Shown in pieces: positions 24,276 to 30,876 of a stretch of 48,900 nt of DNA. The DNA comes from a virus. The notes beneath the pieces were generated by a model. The model saw nothing but the letters and a program-made list of their open reading frames with translations, was not told the DNA's origin and searched no databases. Where the stretch lies: positions 1-48,900 of IMG/VR virus record IMGVR_UViG_3300032294_001472; one strand, given 5' to 3'. The position numbers were made by a program, and so were the translations under genes. The stretch's first letter is position 1. The number at the start of each line of letters is the position of its first letter.

Positions 24276-24504
24276 TTGCGCGTAAGTGCCGTGAACATCA
24301 GGACACAAAAATGATTTTTGCCGTGCCGTCATGGCAGGCGCGGCAGGCAGGATTCAACCCAAGTGCGGGTTCTGCAACTAGCGAAATCTCGGGGTGTTCC
24401 CACCCGCAACGCCTTGTAAGGGGAAGGACCCACGACTTTGTATGGTTTTTTGGACGTTGTTATAATGAAGGTGTGGGCAAACAGGGCGCATTCAAACTCA
24501 ATGG
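24276..24504. other. Gene-free stretch with GC-rich inverted repeats
   Basis: This 229-nt gap between the ParB-like gene leader and minor tail protein Z contains no convincing gene. It is GC-richer than neighbours between 24330 and 24430 and can form a 7-bp stem (24364-24370 with 24402-24408) or a competing small hairpin GGGTG/CACCC near 24392-24405. On the minus strand a segment near 24351-24360 resembles a tRNA T-arm but no cloverleaf can be completed. Could be an untranslated RNA or a remnant. Confidence 0.4.
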
Positions 24505-25125
24505 TTATAGTAGGGGTTGCGTTTTGCTCATGAGAAATTTCAGCTCATGCTCGAGGCGTGATGGAAAGTCTTGTTCGAGTCCGCGCTGAAGGTTGTCGAG
24601 CACGGCATTGTTCTGCATCATCTTAGGTACGGATGATGTAGTGAGCTCGTTAATGACGAGGTCGTTGCCCTGTTTCTTGACACGCTTACCCCTGAAATCA
24701 AAAGTGTACCCGCTGTATTTACCACGTGCGAAAACACCTGTATGGCCAGAAGCCATTGTGGCAATAAACGCGCCACGAATAAGCTTTCGCTGCCCCATTA
24801 CGTCAACGGTCACACCTTTCTTTGTTTGGCGTGCACGAAATGCCATGATTGGTAGCGGGCGTCCTGTGGCAATTAACATGCCCTCGAGCTTGGCGCGACT
24901 TGCCTTGAATAGAGCAAGGGCTGATTTTAGGTCTTTGGCCTTGACGTTGTACTGGCCTCGGATGTCTCGTGATGCACCGGTTTTGGCTTTGGCAACGGAA
25001 TGGTTAATAGCTCTGGCCACAGCCAGGTTAAAACGAGAGCCTGATAGCTCTGAAAACTCAGAGCGCAGTTTTTTGATAACAGGTTCGATGTCTATTCGGA
25101 TATCCATAGTCCGAATATATGCCAT
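24505..25125 (-). CDS. Minor tail protein Z-like (gpZ)
   Basis: A 206-residue basic protein resembling prophage minor tail protein Z. Seen: RFNLAVARAINHSVAKAKTGASRDIRGQYNVKAKDL (residues about 30-65), PIMAFRARQTKKGVTVDVMGQRKLIRGAFIATM and GHTGVFARGKY..GKRVKKQGNDLVINELTTSSVPKMM, a succession common in this family, in which the protein helps finish tail assembly. A second ATG (codon 7) may be the true start. It is the first gene after the 25.1-25.4-kb control region, hence the likely first gene of the late operon, unusually far from other tail genes. Confidence 0.8.
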   Translation of the reverse strand: MAYIRTMDIRIDIEPVIKKLRSEFSELSGSRFNLAVARAINHSVAKAKTGASRDIRGQYNVKAKDLKSALALFKASRAKLEGMLIATGRPLPIMAFRARQTKKGVTVDVMGQRKLIRGAFIATMASGHTGVFARGKYSGYTFDFRGKRVKKQGNDLVINELTTSSVPKMMQNNAVLDNLQRGLEQDFPSRLEHELKFLMSKTQPLL

Positions 25126-25145
25126 ATTGGGCTAAAATGGTCTGT

Positions 25146-25420
25146 GTAAACATAATATTTTTCTGTTTACGCCTCTGTTTACAGGTTTGTTTACACCTAA
25201 AGTGTTGATTTTCCGCATGAATGTATAATATGTAAACAAGTAAACAATATATATATATACACATACGTGCGCATGCGCGTGCGTGTACGTGTGCGCACAC
25301 ACACACATGTGTTGGGGTCTGTATATTTTTTCTGTTTACGTTTACAAATTGCATAAGATATTGATTCTCAAATATGATTTGGTAAACGTGTAAACAAAAA
25401 AAACCCGTAGTCGTGTAAAC
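25146..25420. promoter_or_regulatory. Cluster of eleven GTTTAC/GTAAAC elements (late control region)
   Basis: GTTTAC or its complement begins at 25146, 25165, 25177, 25189, 25232, 25240, 25334, 25340, 25382, 25390 and 25415; a twelfth is at 25471 inside the next gene. Two runs have regular spacing: 25165/25177/25189 (12 bp) and tandem pairs 8 or 6 bp apart. Chance would give about one in this length. The region separates the terminated early operon from the late operon, so these are probably binding sites of a late activator or a replication protein. Confidence 0.7.
25247..25312. repeat. 66-bp perfect alternating purine-pyrimidine tract
   Basis: Every base from 25247 to 25312 alternates purine and pyrimidine: first (AT)n, then a mixed GC/AC/TG stretch containing the palindrome GCGCATGCGC, then (CA)n. 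Such tracts readily adopt Z-DNA and the palindromic middle could extrude as a cruciform under negative supercoiling. No believable gene covers it. It is flanked on both sides by GTTTAC elements. Confidence 0.9.
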
Positions 25421-25427
25421 TACGGGT
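25395..25427 (-). terminator. Rho-independent terminator of the early operon
   Basis: Stem ACCCGTAG/CTACGGGT (25403-25410 with 25420-25427), 8 bp, loop of 9, followed on the minus strand by eight T residues. It lies 22 nt after the stop of the zinc-finger/HTH gene and ends transcription coming from the early region. The loop itself holds a GTAAAC element. Confidence 0.88.
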
Positions 25428-25449
25428 CCGATTTTTTAAAAGCTGGATG

Positions 25450-25821
25450 TTATTCAGGAATGAATTTGATGTAAACAGGTGTTCCGTTGCCAAGGTATTT
25501 TTTGATAATCATTGATATCGTGACCGGGTGAACGTTGTATTTTGCAGCCAGCTCTTTTTGGCTCATGTTGTTTGCTATATAGTCTTCACATACAAGGCCA
25601 TAATATGCGCGCCTATTCTTATTCATCTGCTCTCTCGAGTTTCTGCCCGGCTGCATCATGCGCCAGTTTTTCCTCATGCAGATACGGCAGCGTTTATTGT
25701 AGATGTCAACCTTGCGGCCGTCTCTTACACGCCTCTCTTTCCTGAATCCCGAAAGAGGTTTGTCGTCTCTGCATTGCACACAACGCTTAGTTTCATTTGA
25801 TTTGTTCTGTTCTGTTACCAT
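25450..25821 (-). CDS. Zinc-finger and helix-turn-helix DNA-binding protein
   Basis: A 123-residue basic protein. Residues 14-48 have C14-x2-C17 and C45-x2-C48, a four-cysteine zinc site; residues about 88-109 (QKELAAKYNVHPVTISMIIKKYL) form a clear HTH like those of homing or transcription factors. It is the last gene of the early operon and lies directly beside the GTTTAC cluster, which suggests a transcription activator of late genes or a self-limiting regulator. Homing endonuclease accessory proteins share such layouts, so that alternative stays open. No catalytic motif is seen. Confidence 0.72.
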   Translation of the reverse strand: MVTEQNKSNETKRCVQCRDDKPLSGFRKERRVRDGRKVDIYNKRCRICMRKNWRMMQPGRNSREQMNKNRRAYYGLVCEDYIANNMSQKELAAKYNVHPVTISMIIKKYLGNGTPVYIKFIPE

Positions 25822-26242
25822 TGTATTTGGATTGATAGTGGCACCATTTCATAAATTTGTTTGACTCCATCATAAGCCGTATTTCGTGGCGTACGCCAAC
25901 CTTTTGGTTCAACAATCGGAAGACAGCAAGTGTCAGAGCTCTTAGCCGTGGATTATGCTGATGCTTCGGAAAGGCTTGGTATTTCAGATAGTTGACTGCA
26001 GCCACACAATCTGTGTGCACAATGATGATGTCGCCTTGTTTGATTGGGAAATTCAGGAATAGGCAGTTCACAGCGTGCCCGATGGCCATCATTTCGGCTT
26101 CTGTCGGGCTGTGCGGAATGGTGGTGAATGTGTCGCTGTGTCGGATCAGGTGCCCGCCATACGGACCGACCTGGAAGGCAAATCCGTAATGCGGAATCTT
26201 GATGTTGAATGATGCGTCTGAGACGGTTGTATATTTGGTCAT
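25793..26242 (-). CDS. RNase H-like fold protein
   Basis: A 149-residue protein when started at ATG 26242 (MTKYTTVSDASFN), which overlaps the upstream stop. The acidic pattern of the RNase H superfamily is visible: D in SDASF (about residue 9), E in SPTEAEMMAIGHAV and D in IIIVHTDCVAAVNYL, plus a C-terminal His/Asp-poor region (KFMKWCHYQS). This could remove RNA primers or process junctions in replication. The fourth carboxylate is not evident, so activity is uncertain. The earlier ATG at 26341 would add 33 residues lying within the neighbour gene. Confidence 0.75.
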   Translation of the reverse strand: MTKYTTVSDASFNIKIPHYGFAFQVGPYGGHLIRHSDTFTTIPHSPTEAEMMAIGHAVNCLFLNFPIKQGDIIIVHTDCVAAVNYLKYQAFPKHQHNPRLRALTLAVFRLLNQKVGVRHEIRLMMESNKFMKWCHYQSKYNGNRTEQIK

Positions 26243-26508
26243 ATTCGTTCGATTGAAATGGTTAGACGATATTGTTTGTTGTCGGTTCGCCAGGTGTCCA
26301 GCTTCGGGTTTTGTTTCGGGCCGATGTTCCAGTTTTTCCAACGGCTTCGGAAACGTGAGCGGGTATTATCAGGCTTCGGGTTTTGCTCGAGCGTGAGCTC
26401 TCTGTTGATCTTCATCATTGTCTTGATGAACTTATTTGCGATTTTGTCTGTTTCGGCAACGTGTTCAAAGTCCATGAACACGGATTGCCCGGTGATTTTA
26501 ATTGCCAT
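26239..26508 (-). CDS. Unknown 89-residue protein
   Basis: Basic protein (many Arg, Lys, Asn) with N-terminal MAIKITGQSVFMDFEHVAETDKIANKFIKTM, where a strand is followed by a helix, then a Pro/Asn/Trp-rich tail. No domain recognised. Its end (IERI then stop) overlaps the ATG of the RNase H-like gene. Part of a run of five small overlapping early genes. Confidence 0.65.
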   Translation of the reverse strand: MAIKITGQSVFMDFEHVAETDKIANKFIKTMMKINRELTLEQNPKPDNTRSRFRSRWKNWNIGPKQNPKLDTWRTDNKQYRLTISIERI

Positions 26509-26767
26509 GTGCAGTTATGAATTTGATTAGTAATTGGATTATTTCGTTGCAGTAGTCGTTATCATACTGAAGCGACTTTTTGCGCTCCTGATAGGTAACC
26601 TGCCCATCGTTGAGCGGGTTATTGTCAACCTTGCGAATGTTGCGGTTGTTGTCTGATATCCTGCGTTTGAGTGCAGAGATAAAGGTATTAGCAATTCCGC
26701 GGCTAATACCGATGTACAGCTTTTTGTGCTGTACGAAATAGTCTGTTACGTAGTCTAAGGATTTCAT
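26498..26767 (-). CDS. Unknown 89-residue protein
   Basis: A protein with an aromatic N-terminus (MKSLDYVTDYFVQHKKLYIGISRGIANTF) and a charged Asn-rich middle (ISDNNRNIRKVDNN) ending in a helix. No family recognised. Its 3' end overlaps the next gene by 11 nt and its ATG overlaps the upstream stop by 4 nt. Confidence 0.63.
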   Translation of the reverse strand: MKSLDYVTDYFVQHKKLYIGISRGIANTFISALKRRISDNNRNIRKVDNNPLNDGQVTYQERKKSLQYDNDYCNEIIQLLIKFITAHGN

Positions 26768-27105
26768 ATTCGTTCGATGATTTTAATGAGTTGTGGAATA
26801 ATTGGTTCGTTGATGTTGATGTCCTGACGTGTGGCTGCGAGGTTGTGCAGTTCCACGAGTGTAGACTTAGCCTGCTCAACGAAATAGGCAGGCGAGATGA
26901 GTTTTCGGGATGCGTTGTGAAGCTTGACGAAGCGCACAGCATTGGCTGTGGCTTCTTCGGCTGTGTTTCCGTACATGGCTCCGTATGACTTAGCGCGGTC
27001 GCTGGTGCTTTCAGGTACGATGTAGATTGTTTTCACCCACACGTTGCCACCTTTGGAGCTGAGGCGTGCAGGTTTGTTTGTTACGCGTAGTTTTGGTTGT
27101 GTCAT
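26764..27105 (-). CDS. Unknown 113-residue protein
   Basis: The protein has a beta-rich N-terminal part (VWVKTIYIVPESTSDRAKSYG) and two helices (AEEATANAVRFVKLHNASRK; EQAKSTLVELHNLAATR). No catalytic motif. The ATG follows an A/C-rich leader (CTAACAC). It ends IERI with the same stop/start overlap sequence as the gene two positions downstream. Confidence 0.65.
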   Translation of the reverse strand: MTQPKLRVTNKPARLSSKGGNVWVKTIYIVPESTSDRAKSYGAMYGNTAEEATANAVRFVKLHNASRKLISPAYFVEQAKSTLVELHNLAATRQDININEPIIPQLIKIIERI

Positions 27106-27108
27106 GTG

Positions 27109-27405
27109 TTAGTTGATTAAGTGAGGTATAGGCCATAGGTCGCTGAGTGTGCAGCGGTACACGGTGCCGTTTTTCCAAAATTCGGTGTCGTATTGGCTCT
27201 CCACTGTGCACACGACCTGTTCGCCCTCAATCGAGTTGATGCGCACGGTGTCACCGTAGCAATAGCTTTGTTCCGGCAGGATAACCGAATGCATCTGAGC
27301 CAGGCCACCAACTTCGGGCATCCAGTCGAATATGTCTTGCCAAGGATAAACCGGCTCAAGTGTTGGTTCCTGAGCCGGTTGGAATAGTGATAGTTGTAGT
27401 GTCAT
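27109..27405 (-). CDS. Unknown protein with N-terminal sliding-clamp-binding motif
   Basis: A 98-residue acidic protein that starts MTLQLSLFQ: residues 4-8, QLSLF, equal the consensus bacterial beta-clamp-binding pentapeptide. The rest (PWQDIFDWMPEVGG, a beta-rich middle with DTVRINSIEGEQVVCTVES) resembles a small SH3-like barrel. A peptide at an exposed terminus is the usual placement for clamp ligands. It may recruit or inhibit the host clamp. No homologue is recognised; the overlap with radC is 4 nt. Confidence 0.65.
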   Translation of the reverse strand: MTLQLSLFQPAQEPTLEPVYPWQDIFDWMPEVGGLAQMHSVILPEQSYCYGDTVRINSIEGEQVVCTVESQYDTEFWKNGTVYRCTLSDLWPIPHLIN

Positions 27406-27839
27406 AGTTCTCCGTTGTCTGCGAATGAGTAATAACCATCGTACGTCAATATGATGTGGTCCAGCAGGGACAAATTCAGAAACTCTAATGAGTTCTTTAT
27501 ACGTTTCGTTGCTGCCCGGTCTGATTCGCTTGGTGTCAAATCTCCCGATGGGTGGTTGTGCGAGATAACAATTGACGTGCCATTAGCAAGTAGACAAGCC
27601 TGAGCCATTGAACGGACATCCATTACTGTGTATGCAACGGTTCCGACTGATATCAGGTGAGCTCCAAGCACTCGGTTTGTCCGGTTCAAGATTATTGCCC
27701 AAGAGCATTCTCGTAGCTCCATTTCTGATTCGTATAATGGTCGAAGGATAGACTCGGCATCCCTTGAAGATGTGATTTTTGGTCTGTCTTTGGCCGAAAT
27801 GCGCTCGGACATTACGACTTTAATTATAGGTAGTTTCAT
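27402..27839 (-). CDS. radC: RadC-like JAB/MPN domain protein
   Basis: A 145-residue RadC family protein with the JAMM motif SHNHPSGDLTPSESD (H94, H96 and D107 as likely zinc ligands) and the preceding GAHLISVGTVAYT and ANGTSIV strands. The HhH N-terminal domain of long bacterial RadC proteins is absent, as is usual in mobile elements. Metal-dependent hydrolase or DNA-repair accessory function is suspected for the family but unproven. Its 5' leader carries a GC-rich hairpin with a GCAA loop. Confidence 0.9.
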   Translation of the reverse strand: MKLPIIKVVMSERISAKDRPKITSSRDAESILRPLYESEMELRECSWAIILNRTNRVLGAHLISVGTVAYTVMDVRSMAQACLLANGTSIVISHNHPSGDLTPSESDRAATKRIKNSLEFLNLSLLDHIILTYDGYYSFADNGEL

Positions 27840-27854
27840 TGGTGATGATTTTAT

Positions 27855-27872
27855 GGGCGGATTGCTCCGCCC
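27855..27872 (-). promoter_or_regulatory. GCAA-tetraloop hairpin in the radC leader
   Basis: Minus-strand RNA would form a perfect 7-bp stem GGGCGGA/TCCGCCC capped by GCAA, a GNRA tetraloop, ending 15 nt before the radC ATG. There is no T-run. An equivalent hairpin precedes the lipoprotein gene at 33971. Confidence 0.6.
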
Positions 27873-27882
27873 CAGGTGAATA

Positions 27883-28392
27883 TTACGCTGCGTTATATAG
27901 CTTGGTGAAACGATTGCTGTTCGGCTTGCGTACGCTGCCGTCTTCCAGCGTTACGATAACGATGTTGCCTTCGATGGCTGTCACCTCGCCTTTGCGTTGG
28001 CAGGCTTTGCGGACAACTTTGAAGCCCACTTTTGCGGTTGCAGGCGCGGAATCTGATTGCTTTTTGGCCTTATCGGCTTGTTTGGGAGCCTTATCGGCCT
28101 GTTTCTCGGGCTTCAACCCATTAGGATAGTCCACACCCTCAACCCCGTCTTTGGTAAGGCGTTTTACATACGCCCTGCTGTAGTCGGCTAAGTGGCTGAT
28201 TCCTGATTTTACGATTGGTGTGTTTGCACCCGTAAGATGTGAGCAGATGGCTTGGCGAACGAATCGGTTAGCAGGACCAGCATAGGCGTAGGTCAGGTTA
28301 CCGATTGCTGCGTTGATGTTTTTGGCTTCTGTTGTTTTGAGCAGTTGGTGAACTTGGTTCACATAGTCTGCAATTGATTTTGAGTGTGTCAT
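27883..28392 (-). CDS. Unknown protein with Lys/Gln-rich linker and C-terminal beta domain
   Basis: A 169-residue protein, started at ATG 28392 after the leader AACAAAACAACAC; an upstream ATG lies before the probable promoter. The N-terminal domain (SIADYVNQVHQLLKTTEAKNINAAIGNLTYAYAGPANRFVRQAICSHL) is helical. A linker of repeated KQADKA units (KPEKQADKAPKQADKAKKQ) leads to a small KOW/Tudor-like barrel (KGEVTAIEGNIVIVTLEDGSVR). Such architecture suggests nucleic-acid binding. No family name can be given. Confidence 0.7.
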   Translation of the reverse strand: MTHSKSIADYVNQVHQLLKTTEAKNINAAIGNLTYAYAGPANRFVRQAICSHLTGANTPIVKSGISHLADYSRAYVKRLTKDGVEGVDYPNGLKPEKQADKAPKQADKAKKQSDSAPATAKVGFKVVRKACQRKGEVTAIEGNIVIVTLEDGSVRKPNSNRFTKLYNAA

Positions 28393-28414
28393 GTGTTGTT
28401 TTGTTTTGGTAGGA

Positions 28415-28446
28415 CAAAATAAGTTAGTTTTTGTCTGTTGCGCAAA
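28415..28446 (-). promoter_or_regulatory. Bacteroidota-type promoter
   Basis: Minus strand TTTG (28446-28443), 20-nt spacer, TTATTTTG (28422-28415), one mismatch to TAnnTTTG; predicted start about 16 nt before the ATG at 28392. The -33 box is inside the palindrome GCAAATTTGC (28442-28451), a possible operator. It immediately follows a terminator, as expected for a new transcription unit. Confidence 0.6.
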
Positions 28447-28469
28447 TTTGCACAACCAAAAACAACAAA

Positions 28470-28500
28470 AAACGCCTAACTTGTTGAAAGTCAGGCGTTT
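28470..28500 (-). terminator. Terminator after the spanin-like gene
   Basis: Stem AAACGCCT/AGGCGTTT (28470-28477 with 28493-28500), loop of 15, with A-rich plus-strand flank giving a T-tract on the minus strand (TTTTTTGTTGTT). It ends the 30.9-28.5-kb transcript. Confidence 0.75.
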
Positions 28501-28546
28501 AAATTTCGTCTGAAACGGCTATTTTTTACGAATTCGGAGCGTATCT

Positions 28547-29071
28547 TCAAAAAAGATACACCAGCACCAGTAGAATTATCAAACATATCCAAAACTGCCA
28601 CCCGAATGAAAGGCCTGTGCGCTCAGTCTCTTTTGCTGATTGTTCGGTTTCCGTCTCTGCTTTTAACTCAGACTTGTTCTCTGCACTCGTTTCTGTTGTT
28701 AACATCCGCTCTGATTTAATCGGGATAGTGCGTTCTTGTGTCTCCGCCTCGGCATGCAGATTTCCGGTGCTTGGGTTGAACCATGTTTTTACTTTGGTTC
28801 CGTTGGTTGATGCTGTGAGCGTATCACCTTTCAGGATGGCATCAATTGGCTTAGACGCTTCCGCTTTTTCACCTTTGATTGTTACGTTGGTGTCAACAAC
28901 TTCCTTGGTAGTGGTTTTGGTTTTCTGCACGCTTTCTTCCTTGGCTTCCAGTTTAACGGCCTCTGATTGGCTGTTTTTGATTTTGGATGTTGTGCCGCAT
29001 CCGCCTAATATGGCAGCAATAAAAAGAATAATGAACGCGAGTATTACACGCGCAAAATGGCTATGCTTCAT
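28547..29071 (-). CDS. Putative unimolecular spanin (lipoprotein with C-terminal membrane helix)
   Basis: A 174-residue protein: N-terminal signal with lipobox ILGGC (Cys25), a polar Lys/Glu/Thr-rich periplasmic stretch (about 30-150), and a hydrophobic C-terminal segment (WQFWICLIILLVLVYLF, about 158-174). A lipid anchor in the outer membrane plus a transmembrane helix in the inner membrane is the defining layout of u-spanins, such as T1 gp11, which fuse the two membranes at the end of lysis. The endolysin and holin genes are 17 kb away. A plain lipoprotein is the alternative. Confidence 0.72.
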   Translation of the reverse strand: MKHSHFARVILAFIILFIAAILGGCGTTSKIKNSQSEAVKLEAKEESVQKTKTTTKEVVDTNVTIKGEKAEASKPIDAILKGDTLTASTNGTKVKTWFNPSTGNLHAEAETQERTIPIKSERMLTTETSAENKSELKAETETEQSAKETERTGLSFGWQFWICLIILLVLVYLF

Positions 29072-29073
29072 GG

Positions 29074-29400
29074 CTATTTGAGTTTTGATCTTAGTTCGTC
29101 TATTTCATTCTGCAAATCTTTGTTAGCTTGCTTAAATCGCTCATTGTCCAGTTCGAGTTTCACAACTTCTCTCCGGAGCTGTAAAACCTCTGATTGTAGG
29201 GCTGTGAATTTGCCCTCAAGATCGCTCGCTATTTGTCGCCAAATAGTGACTGCTTTTTCAATATTCTCGAGCTCGGAGTTCTGCGCCTCCGCTTTTAATT
29301 TTCTTTTTCCAAATAACCAACCGAAGAAGGCACCGGCACCTGTGCTAATGGTGGTGCCAATCCACGAAGAATCGAAGTTTTCTAACATTTCTTTGAGCAT
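29074..29400 (-). CDS. Membrane-anchored coiled-coil protein
   Basis: A 108-residue protein with one hydrophobic segment (WIGTTISTGAGAFFGWLFG, about residues 12-30), followed by KRK and a long heptad-pattern coiled coil (about 38-108; ALQSEVLQLRREVVKLELDNE). This is the layout of an inner-membrane Rz-like i-spanin or of an accessory holin/tether. It sits 2 nt upstream of the u-spanin-like gene, so the two probably work together in lysis or membrane remodelling. Family not recognised. Confidence 0.68.
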   Translation of the reverse strand: MLKEMLENFDSSWIGTTISTGAGAFFGWLFGKRKLKAEAQNSELENIEKAVTIWRQIASDLEGKFTALQSEVLQLRREVVKLELDNERFKQANKDLQNEIDELRSKLK

Positions 29401-29444
29401 GATATAGGTGTAACACGAATATACGCGATAATGGCGAAATCGCG

Positions 29445-30248
29445 TTAAAACAGATGAACTTGACCTGTTTTGCTATGTACGATTTTAGGTGTTTTTTCGA
29501 CAGGTTTCGGCTTCGTGTCGACTGCTTCGACAAGTTCCGAACGTGAATGCTCTTCGTTCTCGTTTGCCGATTGCACGAGGAATCCAAGAGCCTGATGCTT
29601 GTTTATGGCCTGAATGCCCATTCCTGTTTCCGGCAAGAAAACACGGTAGCCGCCCCACGTTTCCATACGCAGTGTGTCCATGTGTATCACCGCGCCCTTC
29701 ATGCCGTGCATGAACATGTTGAGCGAGCACATTTTGACGCATCGTCCGTCAATGTCACATGCCGTATAGAACATGCGGAATCGGTTACGCGGATGCAGCC
29801 TGTCCAGGGCCATTAAATTTCTTCCTGAGCCGCAAGAAGGTTCCATAACCGTTTTTGGACTGTCCGAGTCAGAATCAGCAATAGTCACACGAGCCATGAA
29901 GTCGCAAACTGTTTCAGGAGTAAAAAACTGACCTTTGGCGTCCCGACCAAACTTGCCATTGTGCTCTTCGAAGAATGTTCCTAGCACGTCACACCAACCA
30001 CCATCGGTAGTCACGTTTTCCTCGTATGCCTGAAACAGCGCACCGAGCGCATGTCCGAATTTCGGCTGCTCCTCTGGTCTGTAGCGTGCAATGGTGTCCT
30101 TATATAACTGTTCAGCCCTACCGAATGATAGGGCTGAAAGCGTAAGTGTAAGGAAGTCGTCAAATACATCGGCCACTGAGCCGTGTCTGTATGCAATGTT
30201 TTCGAGTATCTTGCTAAACTCTTTATAGTGTACCGTCCGTTGTATCAT
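29445..30248 (-). CDS. Degenerate N6-adenine methylase-like protein
   Basis: A 267-residue protein with the helical pre-domain and SAM-binding half of type I-like N6 methylases: GQFFTPETVCDFMARV and VMEPSCGSGRNLMAL (motif I). The chain after IHMDTLRMETWGGYRVF lacks the catalytic NPPY/F motif, so methyl transfer is doubtful. The extreme C-terminus reads TGQVHLF, matching a Q-x-x-L-F sliding-clamp-binding pentapeptide. It may act as a DNA-binding or clamp-binding decoy. The 3' end is 44 nt before the next gene. Confidence 0.8.
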   Translation of the reverse strand: MIQRTVHYKEFSKILENIAYRHGSVADVFDDFLTLTLSALSFGRAEQLYKDTIARYRPEEQPKFGHALGALFQAYEENVTTDGGWCDVLGTFFEEHNGKFGRDAKGQFFTPETVCDFMARVTIADSDSDSPKTVMEPSCGSGRNLMALDRLHPRNRFRMFYTACDIDGRCVKMCSLNMFMHGMKGAVIHMDTLRMETWGGYRVFLPETGMGIQAINKHQALGFLVQSANENEEHSRSELVEAVDTKPKPVEKTPKIVHSKTGQVHLF

Positions 30249-30876
30249 CTTTCATCATTTGTTCGCGCCTTAGCGCTGCTTTTTCCTGAGATATTTTGAA
30301 CTTTGAAAACATGGGCGTTCCTCCGCTGGCCACGCACAACATTACGCGCTTCCAATGGTTCTTCATCGTGTTTTTGGCCTTTTCCTTGTTGTGGTTCCGC
30401 TTCGCGTTTTCGGCCTTGGTAATCATTCGAAGGTTGGCGAGCTCGCAGTTCATTGAGTTGCCGTCAATGAAGGTAACGATGTTTCCCGATGGAATCGGCC
30501 CGTTGGCTTGCTCCCAAATGTGTCGGTGATACAGAACCCATTTACCCTTGCTCAGCCTGATAAACTGATAGGCGTTGCCGTTGCTGTCCTTCCTGGTGGA
30601 GATTGCTCCATCCTGTTTTGTGTTGTGCGGTTCCTGCCCTGGCCTGAATGATGTTTTGTTCGGCTTCATCTTGCCGCGCGTGTACTTGTTATGCGGCATG
30701 TGGCCTTTTTGGAAATGGCCGGAACGGCCCGTCTTAATCTGATGGCGTTTCATTGCGCTGGCAACAGACTTGACGTCCCGTCCAAGCTCACGGGCAAGTT
30801 TCCTGATAGAAAGCTGCTCACAGTTTGCTCTCAGGAAGTCCAGCTCCCGTAAAGTCCAATTTCGTTTCTTTGCCAT
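30223..30876 (-). CDS. HNH homing endonuclease
   Basis: A 217-residue HNH nuclease. The N-terminus has HTH repeats (RELDFLRANCEQLSIRKLARELGRDVKSVASAMKRH), then a NUMOD-like basic region (GHFQKGHMPHNKYTRGKMKPNKTSFRPG) and the HNH core HRHIWEQANGPIPSGNIVTF..GNSMNCELANLRMITKAEN. Such genes are mobile in phages; here it stands alone without an intron. It overlaps both neighbours, so the reading frames are tightly packed and the gene looks long established. Confidence 0.88.
   Translation of the reverse strand: MAKKRNWTLRELDFLRANCEQLSIRKLARELGRDVKSVASAMKRHQIKTGRSGHFQKGHMPHNKYTRGKMKPNKTSFRPGQEPHNTKQDGAISTRKDSNGNAYQFIRLSKGKWVLYHRHIWEQANGPIPSGNIVTFIDGNSMNCELANLRMITKAENAKRNHNKEKAKNTMKNHWKRVMLCVASGGTPMFSKFKISQEKAALRREQMMKDDTTDGTL

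Noticed and set aside
24213-24332. 40-codon N-terminal extension of the ParB-like protein
   Set aside because: The extension crosses the operator-like repeats and does not resemble ParB proteins; ATG 24212 fits the domain start.
25247-25312. Assigning the tract as the replication origin
   Set aside because: Possible but unsupported: no DnaA boxes or initiator gene adjacent; kept as a hypothesis only.
25058-25354. Reading frame through the alternating purine-pyrimidine tract
   Set aside because: Product is low-complexity Cys/Ala/His/Tyr sequence from the repeat; no start context, overlaps gpZ start region.
29416-29444. Promoter before the coiled-coil membrane gene (TATATTCG)
   Set aside because: The -7-like box exists but no TTG lies 17-20 nt upstream; too weak to list as a feature.
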